From contig JARDVN010000001.1 of the NCBI GenBank assembly GCA_028994555.1, forward strand, positions 248,001 through 312,000: a stretch of DNA of 64,000 nt. Reading direction: 5' to 3'. The notes beneath the pieces were generated by a model. That model saw only the letters and a program-made list of their open reading frames with translations, made no database searches and was not told the origin of the DNA. This DNA comes from Citrobacter amalonaticus (GTDB taxonomy: Bacteria; Pseudomonadota; Gammaproteobacteria; Enterobacterales; Enterobacteriaceae). Below are positions 1 through 10,663 of the stretch, piece after piece; the stretch's first letter is position 1, and every line of letters starts with the position of its first letter. The position numbers and the translations under genes were made by a program.

Positions 1-86
1 GTCGGGTAACCGGCAAAGAGTATTAAGACCATTCTTAGACTGAGCGGCGCTATACTCCGACGAAGGTCTATACACGAGTAATCACA

Positions 87-578
87 ATGAAAACGACAAA
101 ACGTTTGCTGTGCTGCGCGATCGCGGCCAGCGCCTGCTTCGCAGCCAATACTTTCGCCGCCTCATGGCAGGACTCTCTCACCAGCGCAGCCAGCGAACTG
201 AGCAAGCAGAGCACCACCTCGTCGCAAAGCGGGACGTCGCTCTCTTCCCTGACCAGCCTGCTCAATGGCGGCAATCAGGCGCTGAGTGCGAACAATATGA
301 ATAACGCCGCCGGGATTTTGCAGTACTGCGCGAAGCAGAAGCTGGCGTCCGTTACTGATGCAGAAAATGTGAAAAATCAGGTACTGGATAAACTGGGTCT
401 CGGCGCGACCGAGCAAAAGCAGGACACCAACTATCTGGACGGTATTCAGGGCCTGCTCAATACCAAAGACGGTCAGCAGCTTAACCTGAATAATATCGGC
501 AGTACGCCGCTCGCAGAAAAAGTGAAGACGAAAGCCTGCGATCTGGTACTCAAACAGGGTATGAACTTTATTTCCTGA
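87..578 (+). CDS. yjjA: YjjA family protein (DUF2501), probably periplasmic
   Basis: The 163-residue product begins with a clear Sec signal peptide (Lys-rich start, hydrophobic core, Ala-x-Ala cleavage near residue 25, then Ala-Ser-Trp). The mature part is Ser/Gln/Leu-rich with two cysteines (Cys-Ala-Lys-Gln-Lys near residue 82 and Lys-Ala-Cys-Asp near the C-terminus), as in the DUF2501/YjjA family. Its function is not known. It sits just before opgB on the same strand, as a neighbour of opgB in E. coli. No terminator is obvious in the 274 bases that follow. Confidence 0.88.
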   Translation: MKTTKRLLCCAIAASACFAANTFAASWQDSLTSAASELSKQSTTSSQSGTSLSSLTSLLNGGNQALSANNMNNAAGILQYCAKQKLASVTDAENVKNQVLDKLGLGATEQKQDTNYLDGIQGLLNTKDGQQLNLNNIGSTPLAEKVKTKACDLVLKQGMNFIS

Positions 579-817
579 TCCCCGACGCCGCGTTTTGGCC
601 GTTTTCCGCCCTGCGCGGCGCGTCCCCTCCCTTTTCGTTCTTCTCTTTTACCCACGCCAGGTATGACGGGAAGTGACGACGATCAAAAAAAGCCTATTTC
701 TAAACTAATTCTGAATAACAAGGTAATTAAATGTCACTAGAATTGCAGCTAAGTGACAACCCCATTACATTGTACTTTTCCGTAAACGCTGAGCTGCCAG
801 TTGAACGCCTGGTTTAG

Positions 818-834
818 AGCCTTATCACAAGGCT
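818..834 (+). promoter_or_regulatory. Short hairpin in the opgB leader
   Basis: A 6-bp perfect inverted repeat (AGCCTT / AAGGCT, loop ATCAC) ends about 7 bases before the AGGAT that serves as ribosome binding site for the TTG start of opgB. It could affect translation initiation; no function is established. Confidence 0.3.
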
Positions 835-852
835 GTTTGTGAGGATCGTCCG

Positions 853-3144
853 TTGTCTGAGTTACTCTCCATCGCGCTGTTTCTTGCCTCTGTACTGATT
901 TATGCCTGCAAAGCGGGTCGCAACACCTGGTGGTTTGCCGCCAACCTGACGGTGCTGGGACTTTTTGTGATTCTGAATATCACGCTGTTCGCCAGCGACT
1001 ATTTCACAGGTGATGGAATTAACGATGCCGTACTCTACACGTTGACGAACAGTCTGACAGGGGCCGGTGTCGGCAAATACATTCTGCCGGGCATTGGCAT
1101 TGCGTTAGCGCTTGTGGCGGTCTTTGGTACGCTGGGCTGGGTACTGCGTCGTCGCCGTCATCATCCTCATCATTTTGGTTACAGCCTGCTGGCACTGCTG
1201 CTGGCGCTGGGTTCCGTCGATGCCAGTCCGGCATTTCGTCAGATCAGCGAACTGGTCAAATCCCAGACCCGCGACGGCGATCCCGATTTCGCGGCCTACT
1301 ATAAAGAGCCGGCGAAAAGCATCCCCAACCCGAAGCTGAACCTGGTGTACATCTACGGTGAAAGCCTGGAACGTACCTATTTCGATAATGAAGCCTTTCC
1401 GGAACTCACTCCGGAACTCGGCGCGTTGAAAAACGAAGGCATGGATTTCAGCCACACCCAGCAGTTACCGGGTACGGATTACACCATTGCCGGGATGGTC
1501 GCCTCTCAGTGCGGCATTCCGCTGTTCGCACCGTTTGAAGGCAACGCGTCGGCATCGGTTTCCAGTTTCTTCCCGCAGAATATCTGCCTCGGGGATATCC
1601 TGAAAAACTCCGGCTATCAGAACCACTTTGTGCAGGGGGCAAACCTGCGTTTTGCCGGGAAAGACGTGTTCCTGAAGTCCCACGGTTTCGATTATCTGTA
1701 TGGCGCCGAAGAGTTAAAAAGCGTCGTCGCCGACCCAAATTACCGCAATGACTGGGGCTTCTATGACGACACGGTACTGGATGAAGCGTGGAAGAAGTTC
1801 GAAGAGCTCTCCCGTTCCGGCCAACGTTTTTCTTTGTTTACCCTGACCGTCGATACCCATCATCCGGATGGTTTTATCTCGCGCACCTGCAGCCGCAAAC
1901 GCTATGATTTCGACGGTAAACCCAACCAGTCCTTTAGCGCTGTCAGTTGTAGTCAGGAAAATATTGCGGCGTTTATCAATAAAATCAAAGCCTCACCGTG
2001 GTTCAAAGATACCGTGATTGTGGTCTCTTCGGACCATCTGGCGATGAACAACAGCGCATGGAAATACCTGAACAAACAGGATCGCAACAACCTGTTCTTC
2101 GTGATACGCGGGGACAAACCACAGCAGGAGACGCTGGCAGTCAAACGTAACACGATGGATAACGGCGCCACGGTGCTGGATATTCTCGGTGGTGACAACT
2201 TTATCGGTCTGGGGCGCAGCAGCCTGTCGGGCCAGTCGATGTCGGAAGTGTTCCTCAACAGCAAAGAAAAGATCCTCGCCATGAAGCCGGACATCATTCG
2301 CCTGTGGAACTTCCCGAAAGAAATGAAAGATTTCACCGTCGACCGGGATAAAAATATGATCGCTTTTTCCGGCAGCCATTTCCGTCTGCCGTTACTGCTG
2401 CGGGTGTCGGATAAGCGCGTCGAGCCACTCCCGGAAAGCGAATACTCCGCCCCGCTGCGCTTTCAGCTTGCCGATTTTGCCCCGCGCGATAACTTCGTCT
2501 GGGTCGATCGCTGCTATAAGATGGGTCAGCTGTGGTCGCCGGAACTGGCGCTCTCAACCGACTGGTGCGTCTCGCAGGGTCAGCTTGGCGGCGAGCAAAC
2601 CGTCCAGCATGTTGATAAAGCACAGTGGAAAGGTAAGACGGCCTTTAAAGACACGGTGATCGACATGGAACGCTACAAAGGCAACGTCGATACACTGAAA
2701 ATCGTCGATAACGACATCCGCTATAAAGCCGACAGCTTTGTCTTCAACGTGGCAGGCGCGCCGGAAGAGGTGAAGCAGTTCAGCGGGATTTCTCGTCCGG
2801 AATCCTGGGGACGCTGGTCTAACGCGCAACTGGCGGAAGAGGTGAAGATCGAGTACAAACAGCCGCTGCCGAAAAAATTCGACCTGGTGATCACCGCGAA
2901 AGCCTTCGGCGACAATGCGAATCGTCCCATTCCGGTACGCGTGGGCAAAGAAGAGCAGACGCTGGTGTTGGGTCACGATGTCACCACCACCACGCTGCAT
3001 TTCGACAACCCGACGGAGGCGGATACGCTGGTGATTGTCCCGCCTGTGCCGGTCCCGACCAACGAAGGCAACATCCTCGGCCACTCACCGCGTAAGCTGG
3101 GGATCGGCATGGTTGAAATCAAAGTGGTCAGCGCTCAGGGCTGA
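853..3144 (+). CDS. opgB: Phosphoglycerol transferase I (OpgB/MdoB)
   Basis: This 763-residue inner-membrane enzyme moves phosphoglycerol from phosphatidylglycerol onto osmoregulated periplasmic glucans. The first 110 residues hold three to four membrane segments. A large periplasmic sulfatase-fold (LTA synthase-like) domain follows, with the nucleophile region in Tyr-Gly-Glu-Ser-Leu-Glu near residue 168, Asp-Thr-His-His near 335 and Ser-Ser-Asp-His-Leu near 395. The start is TTG at 853, preceded by AGGAT; the resulting Met-Ser-Glu-Leu-Leu start matches the E. coli protein as I remember it. No break is seen over the full length. Confidence 0.96.
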   Translation: MSELLSIALFLASVLIYACKAGRNTWWFAANLTVLGLFVILNITLFASDYFTGDGINDAVLYTLTNSLTGAGVGKYILPGIGIALALVAVFGTLGWVLRRRRHHPHHFGYSLLALLLALGSVDASPAFRQISELVKSQTRDGDPDFAAYYKEPAKSIPNPKLNLVYIYGESLERTYFDNEAFPELTPELGALKNEGMDFSHTQQLPGTDYTIAGMVASQCGIPLFAPFEGNASASVSSFFPQNICLGDILKNSGYQNHFVQGANLRFAGKDVFLKSHGFDYLYGAEELKSVVADPNYRNDWGFYDDTVLDEAWKKFEELSRSGQRFSLFTLTVDTHHPDGFISRTCSRKRYDFDGKPNQSFSAVSCSQENIAAFINKIKASPWFKDTVIVVSSDHLAMNNSAWKYLNKQDRNNLFFVIRGDKPQQETLAVKRNTMDNGATVLDILGGDNFIGLGRSSLSGQSMSEVFLNSKEKILAMKPDIIRLWNFPKEMKDFTVDRDKNMIAFSGSHFRLPLLLRVSDKRVEPLPESEYSAPLRFQLADFAPRDNFVWVDRCYKMGQLWSPELALSTDWCVSQGQLGGEQTVQHVDKAQWKGKTAFKDTVIDMERYKGNVDTLKIVDNDIRYKADSFVFNVAGAPEEVKQFSGISRPESWGRWSNAQLAEEVKIEYKQPLPKKFDLVITAKAFGDNANRPIPVRVGKEEQTLVLGHDVTTTTLHFDNPTEADTLVIVPPVPVPTNEGNILGHSPRKLGIGMVEIKVVSAQG

Positions 3145-3162
3145 CCACCGACAATAAAAAAA

Positions 3163-3189
3163 CAGCGCCCAACACCACTCCGGGCGCTG
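3163..3189 (-). terminator. Rho-independent terminator of lgoD
   Basis: An 8-bp GC-rich stem (CAGCGCCC / GGGCGCTG) is flanked on the plus-strand left side by seven A residues, which form the U tract when read on the minus strand. It lies 12 bases beyond the lgoD stop. On the plus strand nothing U-rich follows, so it is mainly a minus-strand terminator, although its stem may also protect the opgB 3' end. Confidence 0.75.
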
Positions 3190-3200
3190 CATGGCAATCG

Positions 3201-4225
3201 TCAGAACGTAATCACCCCTTTGATCAACGCCCGGTTGTTAATCACATCCTGTTCAAAGATCTCCGCAAGCTGGCTGAACGGATAGCGATGCGTGAGCATC
3301 ATTTCAGCGCTCAATTTACCTTCCGCCATCAGCCGTCCGACCTTCGCAAAATCCTCCGGCGTGGCATTACGGCTGCCCATCATGGTGGTCTCTTTCTTGT
3401 GAAACTCCGGGTCAGAGAACTGTAAATCGCCTTTGAACAGCCCGACAAAAACGATGGTGCCGCCGTGGCGGATCAGGTTAACGCTATTGTTCATGGCATG
3501 CTGGTTACCGGTCGCATCGAGCACTTTTTGCGCCAGTGAACCGTCAAATTGCGCCCGCAGTTGAGCCTCAAAATCTGCCGCAGAGGGATCCACCACCGGC
3601 AGGCCGAGACGAGAAGCAACGTGTTCGCGGCGCGCCGCACTGGTATCGGCCACTACCACCTGCGCCCCCCTCCGCTTTGGCAATAGCCGCCGCCCCGATC
3701 CCAATTGGCCCGGCCCCAACGACCAGCACCTGCTCACCGGGCGCGATGGCGGCACGGCGTACCGCATGCGCGCTAATCGCATAAGGCTCGATCAGCGCCG
3801 CAGCCTGAGGATCAATCCCTTCCGCCGACAACAGGTTGGTCGCCGGCACGCTGAGATACTCGCTAAACCCTCCGTCCTGATGCACACCGATCACCGAAAT
3901 TTTCTCGCAGCAGTTCGTTCGCCCTCCCAGGCACGCCGGACACTGCTGACACGCAACATAAGGGATCACCGCCACCTGCTGACCCACGTTAAATTGTGTG
4001 ACCTTCTCGCCGAGCGTCACAATATCACCACATATTTCATGGCCTAACACGCGTGGATAACTAAAAAAAAGGTTGATTACCGCCCCAGGCATGAATATCG
4101 GTACCACAAATACCGACAGACTTAATTTTAATTAATACTTCCTGTTTATCTGGAATCGGTATGTCGCGTATCTCATGAATTAATTTCCTGGGTTCCTGGC
4201 AAATCAACAAATTCATTGTGGACAT
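3201..4225 (-). CDS. lgoD: L-galactonate 5-dehydrogenase, zinc type; two homopolymer frameshifts
   Basis: This medium-chain Zn alcohol dehydrogenase oxidises L-galactonate to D-tagaturonate using NAD. Visible parts are the catalytic zinc region Gly-Ile-Cys-Gly-Thr-Asp, the structural-zinc cysteines (Ala-Cys-Gln-Gln-Cys-Pro-Ala-Cys, then Asn-Cys-Cys) and the NAD loop Gly-Ala-Gly-Pro-Ile-Gly. The frame breaks at an A8 run (4063-4070, 7 expected) and a C6 run (3665-3670, 5 expected). Removing one base from each gives exactly 340 residues, the E. coli length. The ATG at 4225 follows AGGAG by 9 bases. It is divergent from lgoR. Confidence 0.93.
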
Positions 4226-4364
4226 CGTTATGCGCTCCTGTTTCTTTGTTGCTTCAGATATTGATGAAAATAGAAATAGCCGCGTAACGAGAAAGCTAAT
4301 TTGTGAAACCCTGCGCATTAAAATGTTTTAAATCGGGTTTTAATGCAGTCAAAAGGAGATCCCA

Positions 4365-5270
4365 ATGAGCCGTTCGCAAAATTTACGTCACAATGTCATT
4401 AACCAGGTGATCGATGATATGGCGCGCGGCCATCTTCCTTCCCCGTTGCCGTCGCAAAGCGCATTAGCCGAGATGTACAACATCAGTCGCACCACCGTAC
4501 GCCATATGCTGAATCACCTCAGCGAGTGCGGCGTATTAACCCAGGTCGGTAACGACCACGTCATTACCCGAAGCCCTGAACATGATGATGGTTTTGCCTG
4601 TACCACGGCCTCCATGGCGGAGCAGAGCCGTATTTTTGAGCAGGCGTTTTATACGATGATTAACCAACGCCAACTTCGTGCTGGCGAGACGTTTTCAGAA
4701 CTTCAACTGGCCAGATCGGCAGGCGTCAGCCCGGTGGTAGTACGAGAATACCTATTAAAATTTGGACGTTACGATCTCATTCAGAGCGAGAAGCGCGGCC
4801 AGTGGAGCATGAAAAAGTTCGATCAGTCCTATGCTGAACAGCTTTTTGAGCTCCGTGAGATGCTGGAAACCCATGCACTACAGCACTTTCTTAATCTGCC
4901 GGATGACGATCCGCGCTGGCTGCAGGCCAAAATGCTGCTGGAACGCCACCGTACGCTGCGCGACAGCGTCGGCAGCAACTTTCGTATGTTCTCCCTGCTG
5001 GACCGTGATTTTCACGCGCTGTTGCTCTCTGCTGCCAATAATATATTTTTCAATCAATCACTTGAGATTATTTCAGTGATCTTCCATTTCCATTACCAGT
5101 GGGATGAACGCGATCTTAAACAACGCAATATCATCGCCATTGATGAACACATGACCATCCTCAGCGCGCTGATTTGCCGCAGCGACCTCGATGCGCTTCT
5201 TGCACTGCGTAACCATCTGAATACGGCGAAACAATCGATGATTCGCTCTATCCGGCAAGAAAATGAATAA
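4365..5270 (+). CDS. lgoR: GntR-family regulator of L-galactonate use (LgoR)
   Basis: The 301-residue product has two helix-turn-helix-like parts. Residues 1-70 (Ser-Gln-Ser-Ala-Leu-Ala-Glu-Met-Tyr-Asn-Ile-Ser-Arg-Thr-Thr-Val-Arg) and a second segment near 100-150 precede an FCD-type effector domain with Glu-Leu-Arg-Glu-Met-Leu-Glu and His-Phe-His-Tyr-Gln-Trp. It closely resembles E. coli YjjM/LgoR, the activator of the lgo genes. AAAGGAG lies 7 bases before the ATG. It is divergent from lgoD and reads toward the TRAP genes, so it probably controls both. Confidence 0.93.
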   Translation: MSRSQNLRHNVINQVIDDMARGHLPSPLPSQSALAEMYNISRTTVRHMLNHLSECGVLTQVGNDHVITRSPEHDDGFACTTASMAEQSRIFEQAFYTMINQRQLRAGETFSELQLARSAGVSPVVVREYLLKFGRYDLIQSEKRGQWSMKKFDQSYAEQLFELREMLETHALQHFLNLPDDDPRWLQAKMLLERHRTLRDSVGSNFRMFSLLDRDFHALLLSAANNIFFNQSLEIISVIFHFHYQWDERDLKQRNIIAIDEHMTILSALICRSDLDALLALRNHLNTAKQSMIRSIRQENE

Positions 5271-5441
5271 ATTAAAAACACATTAAAAACAACAAACCTT
5301 TAGCAAGAGCACGAATTCATACAACACATACAGCACCATGATGACTTTCTGCTTACTTTCTGATTAGGCAGGATTCACTCTGATTTTTTCCGCCAGTACA
5401 AAAGTGAGTTTTATTCGTTGACCCCTGGGAGCAAGTAGAAA

Positions 5442-6414
5442 ATGAACAAGATAATAGCCGTGCTGATTACTGTTTGTACTTTTTTTCTGCCATTCACCAT
5501 TCAGGCTAAACCGCTTTCTATTAAAGTCGCATATGAGAATAATCCAGGCGAGCCATTAGATGTGGTGATGCGCTACTGGGCTGACATTCTGAATAAAAAA
5601 AGTAATGGAGAAATAACGCTGGTTCTCTATCCCAGCTCACAGCTAGGGTCAAAACAAGATGTGACTGAACAAGCCATGATGGGAATGAACGTCATCACGC
5701 TCACCGATGTGGCTTTCCTCGCCGATTATGAACCTGATTTAGGTATTTTGTTTGGACCTTATCTGACTGACGATCCGCAGAAACTCTTCAAAATTTATGA
5801 GAGCGACTGGTTTCGCCAAAAAAAATGAAGACCTGAAGAAAAAAGGGATTCATGTGGTGATGAACAATTATCTGTACGGCACCCGTCAGATTATTTCTAA
5901 AAAACCGATTCGCAAAGTGGAAGATCTGGCGGGGATGAAAATCCGCGTACCGAATAACGTGATGCAAATTAAAGCCATTCAGGCGATGGGTGCCACGCCA
6001 ACCCCGATGCCGCTGGGTGAAGTTTACCCTGCACTGACTCAGGGCGTCATTGATGGCGTTGAAAACCCAATTTCCGTTCTGCAAGGGCAAAAACTGTTTG
6101 AGCAGGCGAAATATCTGTCGATGGTCAATTACCTGACCAACACCTCGGTATGGATTGGCGGTGAAGCGTTTTTCAGTACGCTCTCCCCTGAGCAACTGGA
6201 GTTGATTCATTCAACGGGTTATGAAGCGGGTCTCTACAGCCAGAAATTAACGATTGAACGCGACGCGGAAATGCTGAAGGCCATGGAAGCAGAAGGTGTC
6301 GAAGTCATTTACCCGGATACCGAAGCCTTCCGTCAGAAAGCCCGCGACGTTTATACGCAATTCCCGGAGTGGACGCCGGGCTTGTATGAAACCATTCAAC
6401 AGCAACTGCAATAA
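5442..6414 (+). CDS. TRAP transporter substrate-binding protein, DctP family; one frameshift
   Basis: A signal peptide (about residues 1-22, ending Gln-Ala-Lys) is followed by a DctP-type binding domain. Typical parts are Lys-Val-Glu-Asp-Leu-Ala-Gly-Met-Lys-Ile-Arg-Val-Pro and Val-Ile-Asp-Gly-Val-Glu-Asn-Pro. This periplasmic protein captures an organic acid for the membrane subunits encoded next. An A8 run at 5818-5825 (7 expected) splits the frame; corrected length is 323 residues. The lgoR-lgoD context suggests an aldonate or hexuronate substrate such as L-galactonate, but the sequence does not prove this. GGGAG precedes the ATG. Confidence 0.88.
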
Positions 6415-6480
6415 ATACAGGCACAGATCGCCCGAAACCTTTTTCTCTCAAGGCCAGGGCGACTCTCTGAAGGAGGATTA

Positions 6481-6954
6481 ATGCGTTTCTTTGGCAAGCT
6501 TGTAGAACTGGGCGCAGCGCTGGCATTGTTTATCCTGGTGATCATGACCATTGCAGCCGTGTTCATGCGTTATTTTATTGGACAACCCATTCAGTGGACT
6601 GAGGAAGTGTCCGGATTGCTGATGATTTGGGTGGTGATGTTGGGTGGCGTAGTCGCTGAACGTGACCGGGCACATCTGACTATTCCTTTTGTCGTCGATA
6701 TGCTCCCACATAAAGTCAAACGCATTATTGCTTCGCTGGTTGCCGTGCTTTCCATTGGGTTGCTGGTTTATATGGCCTGGCTGGGTTATCGACTGGCGGA
6801 AATGGCGCAGTATAAGGTCACGCAAATATTAAAAGTGTCCTGGTTCTGGATTGATGTCGCTGTTCCGGTCGGTACCCTGGCAACGACAGTTTACACGCTC
6901 TACTGGTTAATTAATGACGTTAAACAGGGTGATGTTGGCGAGGAAAAACAATGA
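6481..6954 (+). CDS. TRAP transporter small permease, DctQ family
   Basis: The 157-residue protein has four hydrophobic segments and the DctQ signature region around Trp-Thr-Glu-Glu-Val-Ser-Gly-Leu-Leu-Met-Ile-Trp. It partners the large permease in sodium-driven uptake of the solute delivered by the binding protein. GGAGG sits 5 bases before the ATG. Its 3' end overlaps the next gene by 4 bases, so the two are translationally coupled. Confidence 0.92.
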   Translation: MRFFGKLVELGAALALFILVIMTIAAVFMRYFIGQPIQWTEEVSGLLMIWVVMLGGVVAERDRAHLTIPFVVDMLPHKVKRIIASLVAVLSIGLLVYMAWLGYRLAEMAQYKVTQILKVSWFWIDVAVPVGTLATTVYTLYWLINDVKQGDVGEEKQ

Positions 6955-8222
6955 GCTGGTTATTAATTATTCCACTAATGATCGTGTGCTTATTTCTGAA
7001 TATTCGTGTGTATCTGGCAATGTTTATCGGCATTATTGCCTATTTCCTCTTCTTTTCCACGGTTCCGATTGAAATTGCGGTTCAGCGGTTGATTGCGCCA
7101 ACCCAAAGCCCGTCCCTGCTGGCAATCCCCTTCTTTATCTTGTTGGGTACGCTGATGAGTTATACCGGGATTGCAGAACGTATCCTGCAGGTGGCGAATA
7201 TTCTGGTCGGTAAAATGCGGGGTGGACTCGGGGTCGCCAATATTCTGGTCAGCACCATGATGGGAGGAGTCAGCGCCTCAAACCTGGCCGACGCAGCGAT
7301 GCTGTCGCGCATGATGGTTCCCGAGATGGAGCGTAAAGGCTACAACCGCGCCTTTGCGGCGGCGATCACCGCCGGGGGTTCGCTTGTCACGCCGATCATC
7401 CCGCCGGGGATTGCCCTGATTATTTATGGTCTGGTGGCAGATGTCTCCATCGGGAAAATGTTCATGGCCGGTCTGATTCCGGGTCTGCTCTGTGCGGTGT
7501 TGTTAATGTTTACGGTTTATCTGGTTGCCCGTAAAACCAACGCGAAACCCTCACGCGACACCTGGCCTACCGGTAAGGAAGCGCTCTTCTCGCTTGGGCA
7601 GGCATGGCCCGCGCTGTTTTTGATATTTGCCGTCGTAGGAGGGATTCGCGCCAACATCTTCACCCCAACAGAAGCCGGTGCGGCAGCGGTACTCATCGTG
7701 TTGATTATCGGTTTCTTCATTTATCGTCAAATGACTCTCGGCCATGTTGTGAAAGCCCTGGGAGAAACGGCGCGGGCAACGGCATCGGTCATGTTAGTGA
7801 TCATGGCAAGCGCCGCACTCGGTTGGATCTTCTCAATGGAACATGCTGGCGTCGCGGTGGCGAACTTTGTCACGACGCTGACAGAAAACAAATACATATT
7901 CCTGTTAATTATCAATATTCTTTTGCTAACACTGGGGATGTTTCTTGAAGGGAATGCCATTCTGTTGATCCTGGTTCCCTTGCTTAAACCTGTCGTGGCG
8001 CATTTTGGTATCGACCCGGTACATTTCGGTATCATCATGATTTTCAACCTTTCTATTGGCGCCTTCACGCCGCCGGTTGGCACCGTCATGTTACTGGTCT
8101 GCAATATTACGCAGGTTTCCGTCGGACAGTTTTTCCGCCAGTCTCTGCCGTTACTGGGTACTTTGTTACTCATGCTGATGTTGGTGACCTACATACCGGC
8201 TATTTCGTTATTTCTCGTCTGA
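6951..8222 (+). CDS. TRAP transporter large permease, DctM family
   Basis: The 423-residue, very hydrophobic protein has about 12 membrane segments and DctM signatures such as Gly-Gly-Ser-Leu-Val-Thr-Pro-Ile-Ile-Pro-Pro-Gly and Gly-Ala-Phe-Thr-Pro-Pro-Val-Gly-Thr. It forms the transport channel with DctQ. In E. coli the same site holds the MFS carrier LgoT, so this three-gene system probably replaces LgoT functionally (inference from position). It starts inside dctQ (ATGA overlap) and is followed by a terminator. Confidence 0.93.
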   Translation: MSWLLIIPLMIVCLFLNIRVYLAMFIGIIAYFLFFSTVPIEIAVQRLIAPTQSPSLLAIPFFILLGTLMSYTGIAERILQVANILVGKMRGGLGVANILVSTMMGGVSASNLADAAMLSRMMVPEMERKGYNRAFAAAITAGGSLVTPIIPPGIALIIYGLVADVSIGKMFMAGLIPGLLCAVLLMFTVYLVARKTNAKPSRDTWPTGKEALFSLGQAWPALFLIFAVVGGIRANIFTPTEAGAAAVLIVLIIGFFIYRQMTLGHVVKALGETARATASVMLVIMASAALGWIFSMEHAGVAVANFVTTLTENKYIFLLIINILLLTLGMFLEGNAILLILVPLLKPVVAHFGIDPVHFGIIMIFNLSIGAFTPPVGTVMLLVCNITQVSVGQFFRQSLPLLGTLLLMLMLVTYIPAISLFLV

Positions 8223-8239
8223 CCTGTTAACCCCATCAT

Positions 8240-8262
8240 GTCCCCGCTCGCGGGGGACTTTT
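8240..8262 (+). terminator. Terminator of the dctPQM operon
   Basis: GTCCCCGC pairs with GCGGGGGAC around a TC loop and is followed by TTTT, 18 bases after the dctM stop. One G in the right arm is unpaired, possibly another homopolymer overcall. Confidence 0.7.
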
Positions 8263-8321
8263 CCCTGCGACCGGACAGCGCGTTATACTGCCCTCATTGT
8301 CACCTCATTTCCGGTATCGTT

Positions 8322-8837
8322 ATGCACATTACGGTTCGCCCCACCACTCTGGCAGACGTTGCCGTTCTGCCTGCAATTGAACGCTCAGCAGGGCAGCGTT
8401 TTTTAGATGTGCCGGATCTGGCATGGATTGCAGACGATCATATTGTCAGCGCGGAACTGCACCGGGAATATGCCGCTAAAGGATTGAGTTGGCTGGCGCG
8501 GGTTGACGATCGGCCCGTTGGATTTCTGCTTGGCGAGGCGATGGGGGCATCGCTGTATGTTGCTGAATTTTCGCTGCACCGGGCGTGGCAGGGGAAAGGA
8601 ATTGGTCGCCAGCTAATCAACACGGTTGCGGATTGGGCGCGTGAGCATGGCTTCACCTCCCTGACGCTCACCACGTTTCGCCATGTCGCCTGGAATGCAC
8701 CGCTGTATCAACATCTGGGATTTGAAATACTGGAAGATGGCGCGTTGCCGCCGCCATTACGCCAGAAGCGAGAGGAAGAAACAGCGCATGGCATGGCGTT
8801 TGAATCGCGTTGTGCCATGCGCCTGAGGCTTAATTAA
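8322..8837 (+). CDS. GNAT-family N-acetyltransferase
   Basis: The 171-residue product shows a GNAT fold with the acetyl-CoA loop [12 protein letters not shown] near residue 90 and [11 protein letters not shown] near 126, the usual end of the core. The acceptor cannot be told from sequence. An upstream in-frame start at 8238 would read through the terminator hairpin, so I chose the ATG at 8322, where similarity to the fold begins; its ribosome binding site is weak. It overlaps the tsr stop by 4 bases in convergent orientation. Confidence 0.82.
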   Translation: MHITVRPTTLADVAVLPAIERSAGQRFLDVPDLAWIADDHIVSAELHREYAAKGLSWLARVDDRPVGFLLGEAMGASLYVAEFSLHRAWQGKGIGRQLINTVADWAREHGFTSLTLTTFRHVAWNAPLYQHLGFEILEDGALPPPLRQKREEETAHGMAFESRCAMRLRLN

Positions 8838-10498
8838 AACGTTTCCCAGTTATCCCCGGTCTCCGCAATAGCGGCTTTACGCGGCTGAACCGTTGTGGAA
8901 ACGGACTTCACGCTCGCAACGTCACGCGCACGCTGCTGTTCCTGTTGGATGCGGAACACGGCAACGGCCTGTGTCAGACGGCTGGCCTGCTCTTCCAGCG
9001 CAGCGGCGGCGGCGGCAGACTCTTCCACCAGCGAGGCGTTCTGCTGGGTCACGCGATCCATTTCCGCCACGGCCAGACCGACCTGGTCGATCCCACGGCT
9101 CTGTTCATCAGACGCAGAGGCGATTTCTCCCATTATGTCGGTCACGCGGGTGACCGCATTCACGATTTCATCCATCGTTTCGCCGGCGCTTTCAACCAGC
9201 GTAGAACCGACGTCAACACGGCTTACCGAGTCTTCAATCAGGGTCTTGATCTCGCGCGCGGCCTGCGCACTGCGCTGCGCGAGGTTACGAACTTCACCGG
9301 CAACCACCGCAAAGCCGCGTCCCTGTTCACCTGCACGTGCCGCTTCTACCGCTGCGTTCAGCGCCAGAATATTAGTCTGGAAGGCAATGCCGTCGATCAC
9401 GCTGATAATGTCAGCAATTTTCTGCGAACTGGAGGCGATATCGCGCATGGTTTGCACCACGTTATCCACCACTTTCCCGCCTTTCTGCGCCGTTTCGGAC
9501 GCGCTCAGCGCCAGATGGCTGGCCTGACGGGCGTTTTCGGCGTTCTGCTTAACGGTAGCGGTCAACTCTTCCATGCTCGCCGCCGTCTCTTCCAGAGAGG
9601 CCGCCTGCTGCTCGGTACGGGAAGAGAGATCGTTGTTACCCATCGCGATTTCGCTGGCGCCGCTGTAAATGGCGTTCGCGCCGTTACGCACGTCGCCCAC
9701 GGTACGCACCAGTTCACCCTGCATGTGGCGCAGGCTTTCCGCCAGTTGGCCCATTTCATTGGTGCCTTCGACATCAATCCGCTTCACCAGATCGCCGCTG
9801 GCAATATGACGAATGCTCGCGATCAGGCGGTTCATTGGCGCGATCAGCGACAGTTTGATGCCAAACCAGACGGCAATAATAACCACCAGCACTGCCAACA
9901 ACACGCTGCCCAGAACCCACATCGCCTGGCTGTAAGAGCTGTTGTTGTCCTCTACCGCCAGGTCATACAGACGGTCGTTCTGTTGCAAATAGTTGACATA
10001 CTGCTTCTCAAAACCATCCTGATACCCCTGGGTTGGCTGATCGAAAAACTCGTTGATCTTCCCGGCCCCCAGCAACTGGATCAGTTCGGCTAACGCATTG
10101 TGATAGATATCGTAATTGCGCTTGATTTCCGCTGACGCCGCTTCGCTTTGACGTGGGTCACGCGGTAACGCTTCATAGTCCGCCCAGTTTTTCTCTGCCT
10201 GTTTCAGGGAAACGCTGGCAATCTGCATCAGCTCCGCAACGGTTGCGCCGCTGCCGATATTGTTCTGATCCATCATGTAGCGGATACCCGCACGGTTAAG
10301 GGTGTTACGCGTTTGCAGCAGGGCCACCCAACTGCCGTTCAGCGTAGACTGCTGCTGACGAATGGTTTGCAGTACGGTGAAATTCTCTTTGTCATTTTTC
10401 AATGCGTTAAAGAACAAACCGCCCGAAGTGAGTTGTAAAAGGCCAAATAAAGCCAGAACCAACAATAAGCTGGTCACAATCTTGATACGTTTTAACAT
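8834..10498 (-). CDS. tsr: Methyl-accepting chemotaxis protein I, serine receptor
   Basis: The 554-residue inner-membrane receptor has TM1 at residues 8-30, a four-helix periplasmic sensor with the serine-binding Arg in Asn-Arg-Ala-Gly-Ile-Arg near 64, TM2 near 190-212, a HAMP domain and the conserved signalling hairpin ([12 protein letters not shown]). It ends with Asn-Trp-Glu-Thr-Phe, the CheR/CheB tether. The start is set at ATG 10498 (Met-Leu-Lys-Arg-Ile-Lys-Ile), as in E. coli Tsr; an in-frame extension to 10561 exists but is unlikely. It is encoded opposite to the TRAP operon. Confidence 0.95.
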   Translation of the reverse strand: MLKRIKIVTSLLLVLALFGLLQLTSGGLFFNALKNDKENFTVLQTIRQQQSTLNGSWVALLQTRNTLNRAGIRYMMDQNNIGSGATVAELMQIASVSLKQAEKNWADYEALPRDPRQSEAASAEIKRNYDIYHNALAELIQLLGAGKINEFFDQPTQGYQDGFEKQYVNYLQQNDRLYDLAVEDNNSSYSQAMWVLGSVLLAVLVVIIAVWFGIKLSLIAPMNRLIASIRHIASGDLVKRIDVEGTNEMGQLAESLRHMQGELVRTVGDVRNGANAIYSGASEIAMGNNDLSSRTEQQAASLEETAASMEELTATVKQNAENARQASHLALSASETAQKGGKVVDNVVQTMRDIASSSQKIADIISVIDGIAFQTNILALNAAVEAARAGEQGRGFAVVAGEVRNLAQRSAQAAREIKTLIEDSVSRVDVGSTLVESAGETMDEIVNAVTRVTDIMGEIASASDEQSRGIDQVGLAVAEMDRVTQQNASLVEESAAAAAALEEQASRLTQAVAVFRIQQEQQRARDVASVKSVSTTVQPRKAAIAETGDNWETF

Positions 10499-10663
10499 GT
10501 TTTCTCTTTCCGCTAGACAGATACTCTGGTTGTCGGCCAGGAACGAGAAAACTTTATGCAATCGCGAGGTGTATCACAGGAAATTTGTTCAATTAACTGG
10601 CAAAAAAAGCGATGACCCGCTACCCGAACGGGAATCAGGCGAGGATGCCTCGCCCTTTCTGCC

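Noticed and set aside
3665..4070. Programmed ribosomal frameshifting as a reason for the many runs
   Set aside because: The breaks need the same kind of change (usually one base removed) in unrelated genes at runs of C, G, A or T. There are no slippery heptamers with following structures, and homologues have continuous frames.
8945..10093. Plus-strand 382-codon frame opposite tsr
   Set aside because: It is a shadow of the highly conserved chemoreceptor gene, with no ribosome binding site or protein signature.
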